Counted from the stretch's first letter, positions 1 to 11,159 are shown. The stretch: 64,000 bases of DNA from Muscardinus avellanarius (GCA_963383645.1 OY726566.1:97590643-97654642), one strand, 5' to 3'. The notes: generated from the letters alone by a model not told the origin. Numbers and translations are program-made.

Positions 1-213
1 TTAATTCTGCCAGATTCCCTAAATCAGATAAATATATTTAAACTCTAGCTGGTGCAATGAAGAATAATCCAGGATGGAAGAAGTACCTTTGAAAACAAAT
101 GCAAATTTTGCAAACAAATTCATGTATCTAATTCCATGTATCTGTGACTAAAGACCATTAATCATTTAGAGAGGAATCTGTGATACTGTTTCAAATGACC
201 CCAAAAATAATAA

Positions 214-386
214 ACTGGGCAAAGTAGCACACACCTGTAATTCCAGTACTTGGGAAGCTGAGACAGGAGGATTGCAGGTTCAAAGCCAGCCTCAGCAACC
301 TAGTGAGACCCTGTTTCAAAGTAAAACAATAAAATGGGCTGGGATGTACCTCAAAAATAGGATGCCTCTGGGTTAAAATCCCAGAC
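214..386 (+). mobile_element. B1-dID-type dimeric SINE, diverged
   Basis: The left half has the B1/7SL-like core (CCTGTAATTCCAGTACTTGGG, GAGACAGGAGGATTGCAGG). The right half has a decayed ID part ending in a GGTTAAAATCCCAG box. The tail runs straight into a CA/CT microsatellite. Divergence from the CpG-rich copies suggests an old insertion. Confidence 0.85.
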
Positions 387-393
387 ACACACA

Positions 394-436
<43 letters not shown>
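387..436. repeat. (CA)n(CT)n microsatellite
   Basis: A short CA run is followed by about 18 CT units directly after the SINE 3' end, so it probably grew from the SINE tail. Confidence 0.95.
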
Positions 437-440
<4 letters not shown>

Positions 441-605
441 GAAACTTCAACTTCAAATGATTTTTAAAGCCAATTTGATCATATGCCCTAATTAATTGCT
501 TTTTGAGAGATATCCATAGCTTCAAATAGAAGCAGGTGAAAACCAGAAAGTCTTGATTTCCTAGTGGTGTGTTAAAATAAAATCAAGTTATAGACCTCAT
601 TCTTA

Positions 606-1019
606 CACACACACAAAAAAAATAAATCCAGAAAAGAGTACCATTTACAATAGCCTCAAAAACTAAATAAATAAAATATTTAGGAATAAATTTGACCAAA
701 GAAGTAAAAGATACCCTCAATAAAAATTAAGAGCCCTGAAGGAAAAATTGAAGATCTTAGAAGAAAGACCTCCCATGTTCTTGGACAACAATTATATCAT
801 TATAATAGCCATACTGCCAATAGTGATCTACAAATTTAATGCAGGCTCTATCAAAACACCAGTGTCATTCTTTACAGAGCTAGATATTTTAAAAGTCCCA
901 GAATTCATATGAAAGGACAAATGACCCAGCATAGCCAAAACAATTCTGAACAATAAGAACAATGCTGGTAGCATTACAATGCCTAATTTCAAAATACACT
1001 TAAGAATTATAGTAACAAG
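606..1019 (+). pseudogene. L1 ORF2 fragment (after the reverse-transcriptase domain)
   Basis: The stretch is collinear with about 6270-6630 of the L1 downstream (TTTAGGAATAAA.., AATTGAAGATCTTAGAAG.., GCCATACTGCCAATAGTGAT.., AACAATTCTGAACAATAAGAAC). It is a decayed piece of L1 ORF2 without a long open frame, and it stops where the HAL1-like element begins. Confidence 0.75.
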
Positions 1020-1775
1020 GACTTCCGGGAAGATGGCAACCCAGAAAAGCGGGGCTTAAGAGCCCCGCTAACAACAAATCTCCATTACCACAAAATCAGC
1101 GCCTTTCAAAGCCAGAAAACAACATCACCAGAGAAACAAAAAAAATCACCAGGCTCCAGAGAGAAAGCGGACTGAGAACAGAGCCACAGAGGAGATCCTC
1201 ATGCCCGAGGACGCAGCTTCACGCCCGAGGACGCGGAAGCAGTGCCATATTGCTGGCGGCACCGGCGAATTCACGGGACGGCCACAGCAAGCCGAGGGGA
1301 GCCGCTGCGGAACAGCCAGGCGGGATTTCTCGGCACAGAGGGCATCTAAAGCTCCCAGTGGCTGAGCTCAGCACACACTGCAGGGATTCAGAGTGGAAAT
1401 CAAAACCAAGAAAAAAAAAACGCCAGCCCCATTGCCGAGGGCGTAGCAGTGGCGCCATATTGCCACCGGCGGCAGCAGCAAAGAATTCACCGAATTCAGT
1501 ACAGCTACATCTGCGTACTCAAGAACAGTGAGTCAAAATGTGGGCCACAGCGGAGAAATCCCAGTACTGTACTCACTGGGACTTGACCCAGTGGGAGAGG
1601 GGCGGTGGCAGTGATATCACACCATAGGAGAACGTGCAACCTAGCACCCCCCACAGTCTAAAGCAGCCTCTATCGACTCTCTGGGTCGGAGACTCTGTGA
1701 TACAAGCCAGTAAAGGAGTAGTGGGGTCTGAGATACTACTGACTCGAGATCCAGAGCACCTTAAGTGAAGTCATA
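1020..1775 (+). promoter_or_regulatory. L1-type 5'UTR / internal promoter of HAL1-like copy 1
   Basis: It opens with an ETS-like ACTTCCGG followed at once by AAGATGGC, a YY1-type core at the same place as in L1 promoters. Reverse-orientation YY1-like GCCATATTG motifs recur near 1243 and 1451. The block is CpG-rich compared with its surroundings. Promoter function is inferred from motif position and from conservation in copy 2. Confidence 0.6.
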
Positions 1776-1820
1776 GTGACCCAAGGGAAGAACCCAGAGA
1801 AGGCACAAACTTCCAAAATC

Positions 1821-2738
1821 ATGGGAAAGAGGAATAATACTGGAGCAATGAATGCCCACAACCCCACAACATCAGAACCCAATAAAACTGAAAATCAGAG
1901 ATTTCTAGAAGATCAAATCAGGAAAATAACTGTAGAAATAATAGAGGTGCTTCGAAAAGAACTCAGAGAGAGCCAAAAAGAGATAAAGGATGCAATTAAT
2001 GAAGTAAAGGCCTCAATTCAAAGCACAAACAACCGATTAGAACACATGGAGAACAGAATCTCGCTCTTAGAAGGTGATCATTCCAAAAATGAACGCATAG
2101 TTTCTAATCTAGGAAAAAATATCCGACAGCAGGAATCTGATATTGAAGAAATATGGGTCCATTTTAAGAGAGCTAACCTAAGAATAATTGGAATAGAGGA
2201 GGGAAAAGAAAGTGAAACCAAAGGGATCAACAATCTCTTCAAGGAAGTAATAGCAGAAAATTTTCCAGACATAGAGCAAGAGGTCGATACGCAGGTCCAG
2301 GAAATGTATAGAACTCCCTTTAGACAGGATCGAAGAAGAGGATCCCCACGCCACATAATTGTCAAAATGACCAATGTGGAAGCCAAGCAGAGAATCTTAA
2401 AGGCAACAAAAGCAAAGGGCCAAGTGACATTCAGAGGCAAACCAATTAGAATCACTCCAGACTTCCCAAACCAAGTCATGAGAGCCAGAAGGGCTTGGAG
2501 TAACATATTCCCAATTTTGAAAGAAAACAACTTCCAGCCAAAAAGTTCCTACCCAGCAAAACTTTCTATCAAATTAGATGGAGAAATACGAAGCTTCCAT
2601 GACAAACAGAAACTGAAGGAATTTATGTCTTCAAAACCAGCACTAGAGAAAATACTCAAAGAGATTAACTATAAAGAAGAAATAGGTAACACACACCAGA
2701 ACCAGAGAAACAAGATTTTCCATCCAACAGACAACTAA
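1821..2738 (+). CDS. L1-type ORF1 protein (RNA-binding nucleic-acid chaperone), copy 1
   Basis: The frame encodes a 305-aa L1 ORF1p homologue, the trimeric protein that coats L1 RNA in cytoplasmic RNPs. I start it at ATG 1821 (MGKRNN.., with A at -3 and G at +4). The open frame runs 15 codons further upstream, but only to a GTG. Residues about 25-115 are a charged, heptad-rich coiled coil. About 118-215 form the RRM-like core (LRIIGIEEGKES, SPRHIIVKMTN). About 216-282 are the C-terminal RNA-binding domain (ARRAWSNIF, YPAKLSIKLDGEIRSFHDKQ). There is no stop or frameshift. It differs from copy 2 at 26 of 305 residues with no indel. The usual ORF2 partner is absent downstream, so any activity would be in cis on its own RNA with an L1 ORF2p borrowed. 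Confidence 0.85.
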   Translation: MGKRNNTGAMNAHNPTTSEPNKTENQRFLEDQIRKITVEIIEVLRKELRESQKEIKDAINEVKASIQSTNNRLEHMENRISLLEGDHSKNERIVSNLGKNIRQQESDIEEIWVHFKRANLRIIGIEEGKESETKGINNLFKEVIAENFPDIEQEVDTQVQEMYRTPFRQDRRRGSPRHIIVKMTNVEAKQRILKATKAKGQVTFRGKPIRITPDFPNQVMRARRAWSNIFPILKENNFQPKSSYPAKLSIKLDGEIRSFHDKQKLKEFMSSKPALEKILKEINYKEEIGNTHQNQRNKIFHPTDN

Positions 2739-2859
2739 GATTGGTTATCTGTGGAGATTCATTACTTATGTTAGTCTTTTACCTATCTCTAAAGGGTATT
2801 GTTTGCCTTTATTGTTGTTAATTTTTAGGATTTCTAGTTGGAATATTAACATACCTTCA

Positions 2860-3450
2860 GATATAGCATTTGGAAATATTTTATCCCATTCTATTAGTAA
2901 CTGTTAACTCTGTTTACATTGTCTTTGGATATACAATATGTTTTTTATTTTTTAGGGAGTTTGTATACTATTCTGTTGCCTGTGCCATTGAAATCATATC
3001 CAAGAAATCACTGCCAATTTCAATGTTGTGAGGTTTTATGACCCAGATTTTCTCCTAAAAGTTTATAGTCTTAAGATTTATATTTAGGTCTTTTATCTAT
3101 TTTGAGTTAATATTTGTATATGGGATTAGGTAAGGGTCCAATTTTATTCTTTTCCATGTAATTATTATGTTTCAACAATATTTAGTTAAAAGATTATTAT
3201 TCCCACCACCAAATGTTCGTGGAAACCTTGTCAAAAATAACTTGACAATATAGGGAAGAATTTAGCTCTAGGCTTTTATTTAACTCCAATGGTTTATATA
3301 TCTGCCTTCAGAATAGTAGTACACTGTTTCAATTATTGTAGCTTTATGTGGTTTGAAATCAGAAAATATATATCTTCTAGCTTTGTTCTTTTTCAAGATC
3401 ATTTTGGGTACCTAGAGTCCATATTCCACATTAGGATAGATTTTTTTCTG
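2860..3450 (-). pseudogene. Inverted fragment of an old L1 ORF2 inside HAL1-like copy 1
   Basis: Read on the minus strand, this is L1 ORF2 sequence from downstream of the RT domain. On the plus strand it shows the familiar reverse-complement landmarks (CCTGTGCCATTGAAATCATA, TATTTTGAGTTAATA, GGTAAGGGTCCAATTTTATTC, TAGCTTTATGTGGTTTGAAA). It is full of stops. It lies in the same place in copy 2, so it belonged to the element before the two copies spread. Confidence 0.75.
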
Positions 3451-3649
3451 AAAAATAAATATATAAATATATGATAGTTTCACCTAAAAAATAGAAAAAA
3501 AAATATTCTCTGGTAAGAAAGAAAGCAAAAAGAAATATTGAAATGTTATCTTTAAGTCATCAAAAGCTTGGTATCAGACAAATGAAACTGTTATGTGAGA
3601 TTATCATTTTTAATTTTAGATAAATTGCCATAATACTAGATGTCAACTA

Positions 3650-3795
3650 CTAAGCCAAGCATGGGAGGGAGGGATAGGGAGAGAATGGGGTGGGGATTGG
3701 GTGGGGGCTGACTGGGAAAAGTGTGCATGTATGTCTACAAAAGTATGTATCCTACTATGATGTATGAATACAGTGCACCAATAAAAAAAAAATCA
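3650..3795 (+). other. G-rich 3' module of HAL1-like element
   Basis: The module runs from AAGCCAAGCATGGGAGGGAG through several G3-G5 runs, then ATGTATGTCTACAAAAG and ACAGTGCACCAATAAA. It is shared with 32260-32411 and with the isolated copy at 46504-46714 (minus). It resembles the G-rich stretch in L1 3'UTRs and can in principle form a quadruplex. It is the probable 3' end used in reverse transcription. Confidence 0.7.
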
Positions 3796-3839
3796 AATAC
3801 CCAAAAAAAAAATTGATAGAGAAACACAAGTGTTTAATG

Positions 3840-6800
3840 ATAAGCAAATTTTCAAAAATTCATGAATTCAAAGCAAACACTAGATAAAATTCTTAAAGAA
3901 ACCATAAAGAAGAAAAAAGAAGAAATTTCAGAACCAAAGAGAAGATGAAGTTGATCAGTGGGGCATCTAAGTAAAGAAGAAATGACATTATACCAAACAG
4001 AAGATAGAACACAAAATGACAGAAAACAAAAATCATATTTTAATATAACTCTGAACATCAAAGGACTTAACTTACCAATCAAAAGACATGAACTGGCAAT
4101 GCGGATTATAAAACATAATCCAAATACATGCTGCAAGAAACTCACCTTACAGACAAAGACATTCACAGACTGAAAGTGAAAGGATGGAAAAAGATATATC
4201 ATGCTAATAAAGACCAAAAACTGGCAGGGTTAGCAATGCTGATATCCAACAAAATAGACTTTAAGCTAAAACACATCAGAAGAGACAAAGCAGGGTACTT
4301 CCTTTTATTAAAAGGAACAATCCACCAAGAAGATATAATAATTGTGCCCCAAATGTGGGTGCAGCCACATTTGTAAAACAAACCCTCCTGGACATCAGAT
4401 CTCAAATAGACACAAATAGAATAATATTGGGAGACTTCAACACACCTCTCACACCACTGGATTGATCTTCAAGGGGAAAGATGAGTAAAGACCTTTCAGA
4501 AATAATGAAAACTATAAACAAAATGGACCTAATAGACATATACAGAATATTTCAACCAGGAACAACAGAATACACATTCTTCTCAGCAGCCCATGGAACC
4601 TTCTCCAATATAGATCACATCCTTGGTCATAAAGCAAGCACTAGCAAATTCAAAAGATGCAATATAATTCCCTGCATCTTTTCAGATTATAATGGAATGA
4701 AAGTAGAAATCAGCAACAGAAAACCGAAAAGAAACTATTTAAATACATGGAGATTGAATGATACACTATTGAACGATGAGTGGGTAAGATCTAAAATTAG
4801 GGGAAAAATAAAGAAATTTCTGGAATTAAATAATAATAGAGAAACAATTTACCAAAATCTATGAGACACTTTGAAGGCACTATTAAAAGGAAAGTTTATA
4901 GCATTGAGTACCCACATAAGAAGAACAGAGAGTTGCCAAGTAAATAACCTAATGACACATCTCAAGGACCTAGGAAAACTGCAACAATCTAATCTAAAAG
5001 CCAATAGAAGGCAGAAAATTATTAAAATCAGAGAAGAAATAAATGAAATAGAGAACAAAAGGCAATTCAAAGAATCAACAAAACAAAAAGCTGATTCTTT
5101 GAAAAGATTAATAAGATTGACAAACCCCTGGCCACCTAACCAAAAGAAAGAAAGAATCAACTCAAATTACTAAAATCAGAAATGAAAAAGGAGATATCAC
5201 CTCAGACAGTGGGGAAATTCAAAGATTATCAGAAACTATTTTGAAATTTATACTCCAATACACTGGAAAACATGGAAGTAATCGATAGATTTCTAAGCAC
5301 ATATAACCTACATAAGCTGAACGCAAGACTAAACCAACCAATAGCAAGCAAAGAAATAGAAACAGCAATAAAAATTATGTCATCAAAGAAAAGCCCAGGT
5401 ACTGATGGGTTTCCAGCTGAATTCTACAAAGCCTTCATTGAAGAACTAATACCAATACTTCACGACTTGTTCTGGTAAATTGAAAGAGATGAAATTCTCC
5501 CAAAGTCCTTCTATGAGGGCAGTATCACATTAATCCCCAAACCAAATAAAGATACCTTAAGAAAGGAAAATTACAGACCAATATCTTTAATGAACATAGA
5601 TACAAAAATTCTAAACAAAATACTAGCTATACACATTCAAAACCATATCAAGAGAATTGTACACCACAATCAAGTTGGTTTCATCCCAGAAAAGCAAGGC
5701 TGGTTCAACATACACAAATCAATACACATTATTCACCACCTAAATAGAACTGAGAATAAAAAGCACATGATCATATTAATAGATGCTGAAAAACCATTTG
5801 ACAAAATCCAACACCCATTTATGTTAAAAAAAAAAAACACTGCAGAAAATTGGAATAGAAGAAATGTATTTCAACATCTTAGGGCAATATACAATAAGCC
5901 CAAGCCAACATCATATTGAATGGGGAAAAACTTCAAGAATTCCCTCTAAAATCAGGAACAAGACAAGGATGCCCACTATCACCACTCATTTTCATTATAG
6001 TCCTCAAGACTCTTGCCACAGCAATAAGACAAGAGAAGGAAATCAAAGGAATTCAAATAGAAAGAGAGGAATTAAAACTATCCTTATTTTCAGATGACAA
6101 TGCTTTATCTAGAAGACCCAAAGAACTCAACCAAAACACTACTGGAGCTGATTAACCAATTCAGTAAAGTTTCAGGGTACAAAATCAAACTAAAGAAATA
6201 CGTTGTTTTTCTTTATGCCAACAATGAATCCACAATGAAAGAAATAAAGAAAATAATTCCATTCACTATAACCTCAAAACAACAAAATAGCTAAGAATAA
6301 ACCTAACCAAAGATGTAAAAGACCTCTACAATAAAAACTATAAAACATTAAAGAAAGAAATTGAAGAAGCTCTTGGAAGATGGAAAGATCTCCCTTACTC
6401 AGGGATAGGCAGAATAAATATCATCAAAATGGCCATTCCGCCAAAAGTGATCTATAGATTCAATGCAATTCCTATTAAAATACCAACAACATTCTTCATA
6501 GTCCTAGAAAAATCAGTTATGAATTTTATATGCGAAAGAAAAGAAGAGAGTAGCCAAAGCAATCCTTAGCAATAAGAACCAGACAGGAGGCATCACAATC
6601 CTAGACTTCAAATTATACTATAGAGCAATAGTAGTAAAAACAGCATGGTATTGGCACAACAACAGGCATACTGACCAGTGGAACAGAATAGAAGATACAG
6701 AAACAAACCCACACACCTATAGTCAATTGATCTTTGACAAAAGGGCCAAACTCAGACGCTGGAGAAAAGACAGCCTTTTCAACAAATGGTGCTAGGAGAA

Positions 6801-8065
6801 CTGGCTATCCATTTGTAGAAAAATGAAACTAAATTCTTACCTCTCACCATGCACAGGAATCAATTTGAGATGGATCAAAGACTTAGAAATTAGACCAGAG
6901 ACCATGAAGTTACTAGAGGAGGGCATAGGCTCCACTCTCCAACATAGAGACATAGGCAGTAACTTTCTCAACAAGACCTCCAAAGCACAGGAAATTAAAT
7001 CAAGAATTAACAAGTGGAATGGCATCAAACTAAAACATTTGTTCTCATCAAAGGAAACCACCAAGAACCCAAAGAGAAAACATACAGAAGGGAAGATCTT
7101 TACCAGCCACCAGTTGGATAGAGGACTAATATCCAGAACATACAAAGAGCTCAAAAGATTCCACACTAGCAAAACAAATAACCCAATCAAGAAATGGGCA
7201 ACTGAACTGAATAGACACTTCACAAAAGAAGAGATACAAATGGCCAATGTATACATGAAAAGATGTTCAGCATCATTAGCCATCAGAGAGATGCAAATCA
7301 AAACTACACTGAGATTCTGTCTAACCCCAGTCAGAGTGGCAAGCATAAAGAAATCAAATAACAACAAGTTCTGGAGAGGATGTGGGGAAAGAGGAACTCT
7401 TACTCTGTTGGTGGGAGTTCAAACCAGTTCAGCCCCTATGGAGATCAGTTTGGAGATTCCTTACAAAACTGGGAATAGATCCACCATATGATCTGGCTCT
7501 ACCATTTTTGGGTATTTTTCCTAAAGGGTTGAAATCAGAGAACTACAGTAATATATGCATACCCATGTTCATAGCAGCACAATTTGTAATAGCCAAACTA
7601 TGGAACCAATCTAGGTCTCCATCAACAGATGAATAGATTGCAAAACTATGGGAAATACACACAATGGAATTTTATTCATCTATAAAGAACAAAATCATGT
7701 CATTTGTAAGAAGATGGAAAGACCTGGAGAACATTATGTTAAATGAGGTCAGCCAAACACAGAAAGAGAAGAGACATATGTTTCTCTAATATGCCCAATC
7801 TAGGAAGCATTGGGGATACCAGAGGGACTCCAGATGATGGAGGGGAAATCTCAGCAAAGCTATAATGGAAGGATAGGAGAGGAAGAAGGCTGAGGTTGAT
7901 TAAGGATGGAGGAGCTACATCCAGATATGTGTAAAGGTAAGAATATAGCATGGTTAACCAGGACACTTTGTTGGGAGGGAGGAAAGGAGAATGGGGAGGG
8001 GGAAGGGCACCAAGAACAGTCTAATGTATGTCATTTTCAATATGTTCCACATAAAAATAAAATTT
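3840..8065 (+). mobile_element. Decayed L1, nearly complete 3' two thirds
   Basis: It holds the tail of L1 ORF1 (3850-3955), a broken ORF2 (about 3990-7640) and a purine-rich 3'UTR ending TCCACATAAAAATAAAATTT near 8065. Homology is recognised from conserved ORF2 peptide blocks in several frames. Many frameshifts make it inactive. Confidence 0.9.
3990..7640 (+). pseudogene. L1 ORF2 remnant (endonuclease + reverse transcriptase)
   Basis: ORF2p is the L1 endonuclease/reverse transcriptase. Order of recognisable blocks: endonuclease N-terminus (LNIKGLNLPIKRH near 4051; LQETHLTDKDIH near 4131), endonuclease C-terminal motifs (NIDHILGHKAS near 4609), RT fingers (SSKKSPGTDGFPAEFYKAF, 5380-5440), RT palm ([20 protein letters not shown] near 5980) and the C-terminal region ([20 protein letters not shown], 6823 on). 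The frame is broken at least six times. Key residues are also changed: the endonuclease SDH block reads SDYNG near 4682, and the RT FADD block reads FSDD near 6087. It is non-functional. Confidence 0.9.
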
Positions 8066-8389
8066 AAAAGAATTGGGTCTTGGGGGTTCAATGTCTTTGG
8101 CTTTGTTTTAATTCTTAATTTGAATCATGACCTCATGGACTGGCAGGCTCTAATCTCCTGGCACCACTTATCTGTCCACCAACCCCATCCTTGTTTGTAC
8201 AGGTTGACCTCAGAATACAGCCCACAGGAGAGGCCGAAGTTTTTGGTTCCATCGTCCTTGCCTGGTCATGGTTACCTTTATATGTTATTAACCTTCCCTG
8301 TTTTTGTTCTTTATACAGATAATCTCTTTCAACCCTACCTTTTCCCAGATCCTCTTCCCTAATTCAATATAATATTGTACCGAACTTTT
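8066..8389. other. Unassigned non-coding stretch
   Basis: AT-rich DNA between the L1 3' end and the DNA transposon. I see no repeat or coding signal in it. Confidence 0.5.
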
Positions 8390-9045
8390 TTTGTTTAGGT
8401 ACACAAATACTTAGCATTGTGTTGCAGTTGCCTGCACCATTCAGAAAAGTCATATGCTATATAAGTTTGGAACCTAGGAGCAATAGGTCACACCATACAG
8501 CCTAGTTGTGCAATAGGCTATGTTATCTAGGTTTATATAAGTACATTCTATGATGTTTGCACAATATAATAGCTATAAAATGTCCCCTAAAGAGCTCATT
8601 TGTTAATGTTTGGTGTCATGATGTAATTGAGTCATGAGAGTTATAATCCCAGAAATGCATAAATCTATTGTAATGGATTTACCTGGGTGGTACATGGTAG
8701 GCCAGGAGGGTGTGGCTGAAGAAGGTCCCTGGGGGTGTGGCCTTTGAGATTGTATAAATGGGTCCTTATCCCTGTGCTTGCTTTCTCACTTTCAGCCTCC
8801 ATGATGTAAAGAGTACAACCTATGTGCTCTCCTTCACCTTCTGCCACGATGCCCTGAGATCCAACCTGCCTCACATGGAATGACCTTAAACCATAAGAAA
8901 ATAATTTTTCTTTCCTTTAAGTTATATGGTCCAATATTTAGATTTTGGCTACAAGAATGCTGATGGATATACACAACAACAAAGTTACCTAAATGTGAAT
9001 TTCTCAGAAAGTATCCCCATCATTAAGCAATGAATGACTGTATAT
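8390..9045 (+). mobile_element. Tigger/MER6-like DNA transposon relic, split
   Basis: The left piece (8390-8575) has TACACAAATACTTAGCATTG, CCTAGGAGCAATAGG and AAGTACATTCTATGATG. The right piece (about 8977-9045) has ATTTCTCAGAAAGTATCCCC and AATGAATGACTGTAT. Together they follow the order of MER6-type non-autonomous Tigger elements. An LTR of about 390 bp lies between them. The exact family name is from memory of its consensus. Confidence 0.7.
8577..8965 (+). mobile_element. MaLR-type solo LTR inside the Tigger-like element
   Basis: It starts about TGTCCCCTAAAGAGC and has the MaLR-like order: GTGTGGCCTTTGAG, CTTTCAGCCTCCATGATG, CCATAAGAAAATAATTTTTC, then TTTGGCTACAAGAATGCTG near the end. Boundaries are good to about 10 bp. 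It interrupts the transposon, so it is the younger of the two. Confidence 0.6.
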
Positions 9046-9109
9046 CTCCTAATTCTTTCCATAGAATGTATTTCTCTTAGCCCAGATCCCTTTGTATTGT
9101 TACTTCTTC

Positions 9110-9299
9110 AGAACTTTATAATCCCAGTAATTGAGAGGCTGAGATAGGAGGATTGCAGGTTTGCAGCCAGCCTCAGCAACTTAGTGAGGTCCTCCACAAC
9201 TTGGTGATACCCTGTTTCAATATAAATAAAATAAAATAAAATAAAATAGGACTTGGAATGTAGCTCAGAGGTGGACTACCTCTGAGTTTTATCCCCAGT

Positions 9300-9300
<1 letters not shown>
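9110..9300 (+). mobile_element. B1-dID-type SINE
   Basis: The B1-like half (TAATCCCAGTAATTGAGAGG) and the ID-like half (GTAGCTCAGAGGTGGACTACC) are joined by an (AAAAT)n linker. The 3' tail is a CA repeat. Confidence 0.85.

Positions 9301-9302
<2 letters not shown>

Positions 9303-9343
<41 letters not shown>
9303..9343. repeat. (CA)n microsatellite
   Basis: About 20 CA units at the 3' tail of the preceding SINE. Confidence 0.97.
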
Positions 9344-9344
<1 letters not shown>

Positions 9345-9409
9345 GCGGAGATCACACAAAAGAGTGATTTCCTTGAGTATTGTTAGCCATCCCACCTATA
9401 AATTGTTTA

Positions 9410-9600
9410 AACAGTCAGTCATGGTGGCATATGCCTGTAAACTCAGTACTTGGGAGGTTGAGACAGAAGGATCTCAGGGTCAAGGCCAGCCTCAGCTACT
9501 TAATGAGATCCTCCACAAGTTAGTGGAACCTGTTTCAAAATAAAAAATAGGGCTTGGGGTATAGCTCAGAGGTAGAATGCCCTTGAGTTCAATTCTCAGA
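9410..9600 (+). mobile_element. B1-dID-type SINE
   Basis: Full dimer: CATGGTGGCATATGCCTGTA.., CAAAATAAAAAATAGGGCTTG linker, GTATAGCTCAGAGGTAGAAT. Moderately diverged. Confidence 0.88.
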
Positions 9601-10085
9601 TTCTGATACATTTAATTTTTTCCATCCAAAATAGAATATACATTCTGCCTTTTACCTTGGTTTGTTTTAGAAAAACCATTCATAAACCAAATCTTAAATG
9701 ACAGAAATTTTTTGAATGGCACTTAACCTGTAGATAGCAAAAATTTCAATAACTTTGCTAACCATTTTATATGATTAAGGTTCAGATACAATTTATATTG
9801 CATAAAAGATATCACTTATTAGTTATCTTACATGTATATAAACCTATACATATTTAGCTTTATAAACTTTTATTTAACATCTGAATAAAGCTCAGGTCCA
9901 CAGTATACATAGCCCTCAGATGTATATACATCTCTGATCACAGATATATAAAGTGTCAAATATACTATAGTAACCAGAAGCAATAGTTGTTCATTAATCA
10001 CTTAACAGACTATAAAACAGAAACTTAAACCTTGACTCTGTTTAGATGCAATTTTATTTATCAATTTATTTTATTTTATTTTATT
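9601..10085. other. Unassigned AT-rich non-coding DNA
   Basis: I see no open frame or repeat that I recognise. Confidence 0.5.
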
Positions 10086-10264
10086 TCGTGGTACTGGGGT
10101 TCCTGGAAACCCTTCTATGTCCGGGCTACACTCCCAGACCTATATTATATTTTTATTTGGAAACAGGGTCTCTTAAGCCAGTGAGGCTGGCTTCAAACCA
10201 ATGCAATCCTTCTGTCTCTACCTCCCAAGCACGGGGATTACAAGCATGCGCCACCATGCCCGGC
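10086..10264 (-). mobile_element. B1-dID SINE, short CpG-rich subfamily
   Basis: Reverse copy: GGTACTGGGGTTCCTGGAAA at the ID end and GCGCCACCATGCCCGGCC at the B1 head. It carries the subfamily marks TTAAGCCAG-GAGGCTGGC and the shorter B1 half. Confidence 0.93.
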
Positions 10265-10872
10265 CTTGCTAAGATGAAATTTTTATGTAACAAAGACACC
10301 AGATACAAAAGATTATCTTAATAAAAATGCAAAATTTATTATCTTAAAGCTTGTTCTTAGTAAATTGTTACCTAAAAAAGACTTTTGATCTCTATGCCAG
10401 TTTTTATAAAATTTTACCAAAGAGCATATCAATATCTTAAGAAAATCTAGTTGTTTTAAGCATAGAAATAATGCATTATGTGTGACTTTTAGAAAATGCT
10501 TTAAAATTTTTCTTTTAATTTTGACTTTGTCATATACAAAATTTCTTTCATAAGTTTTATCCCTTACTAATCATTTTCAACTACTTTAAACCCTCCAAGA
10601 TTTTTGTTGTCACCTTTCTTTTAATCCAGCCACTTAGAAAAAAAATCTTGCCATACAAAATTCTTTCTCATATAAAATCATTTTCCTTTTCCTTTTAACA
10701 CTCTTCATTAAAATATTTCCTCATACCAATAAATATCTTCCCTTCTTTTTGGGGTTTCCTTACATTTAAAATAATCCTTATAGAAATTTTCCAATTTAAG
10801 CAAAATATTCTTTTTCAGTAAGATAAAATATTTTATGGTATGTATAGTTCTTTAATCAAAACACAACTTAAA
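10265..10872. other. Unassigned AT-rich non-coding DNA
   Basis: Many short T/A runs. No feature recognised. Confidence 0.5.
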
Positions 10873-11090
10873 CCAGGTGTGGTAGCACACACTTGTAATC
10901 CCAGTACTTGGGAGGCTGAGACAGGAGGATAGTAGGTTCACAACCAGCCTCAGCTACTTAGTGAGGACTTTCACAACTTAGTGAGAACCTGTTTCAAAAT
11001 AAAAATTTAAAAATGGGGCCGGGGGCATAGCTTGGAGGTGGAATGCTTCTGGGTTCAGTCCCAAGTACTGCAAAAAAAAAAAAAAAAAGA
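10873..11090 (+). mobile_element. B1-dID-type SINE, long form
   Basis: Contains both TTAGTGAGGACTTTC and AACTTAGTGAGAACC blocks, so the B1 half is the long form. Ends in a 16-base A tail. Confidence 0.9.
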
Positions 11091-11159
11091 TTAAAGATTC
11101 CTTCACATATTAATAAGAATTTAATTAGTAATTTATGGTTAAGAATTAAACAGGATGGA

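Larger units (their letters stand above)
1020..3795 (+). mobile_element. HAL1-like non-autonomous LINE, copy 1
   Basis: This 2.8-kb unit has an L1-style 5'UTR starting ACTTCCGGGAAGATGGC, an intact L1 ORF1, an inverted fragment of L1 ORF2 and a G-rich 3' module ending GTGCACCAATAAA plus an A-rich tail. The same order recurs at 29645-32411. No sense-strand endonuclease or reverse transcriptase is present, so mobility would need L1 enzymes in trans. Left flank is L1 ORF2 sequence and right flank resembles an L1 ORF1 end. I found no clear target-site duplication, so this copy may have been rearranged after insertion. Half-L1 (HAL1) elements are an established class of ORF1-only L1 derivatives; assignment to that class is by architecture only. 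Confidence 0.85.

Noticed and set aside
1776..1820. ORF1 start 15 codons upstream (also 30393-30437)
   Set aside because: The codon there is GTG. The first ATG (1821, 30438) has a good Kozak context and gives the L1 ORF1p-like MGK start.
2078..2530. 150-codon minus frame
   Set aside because: Shadow of ORF1 on the opposite strand.
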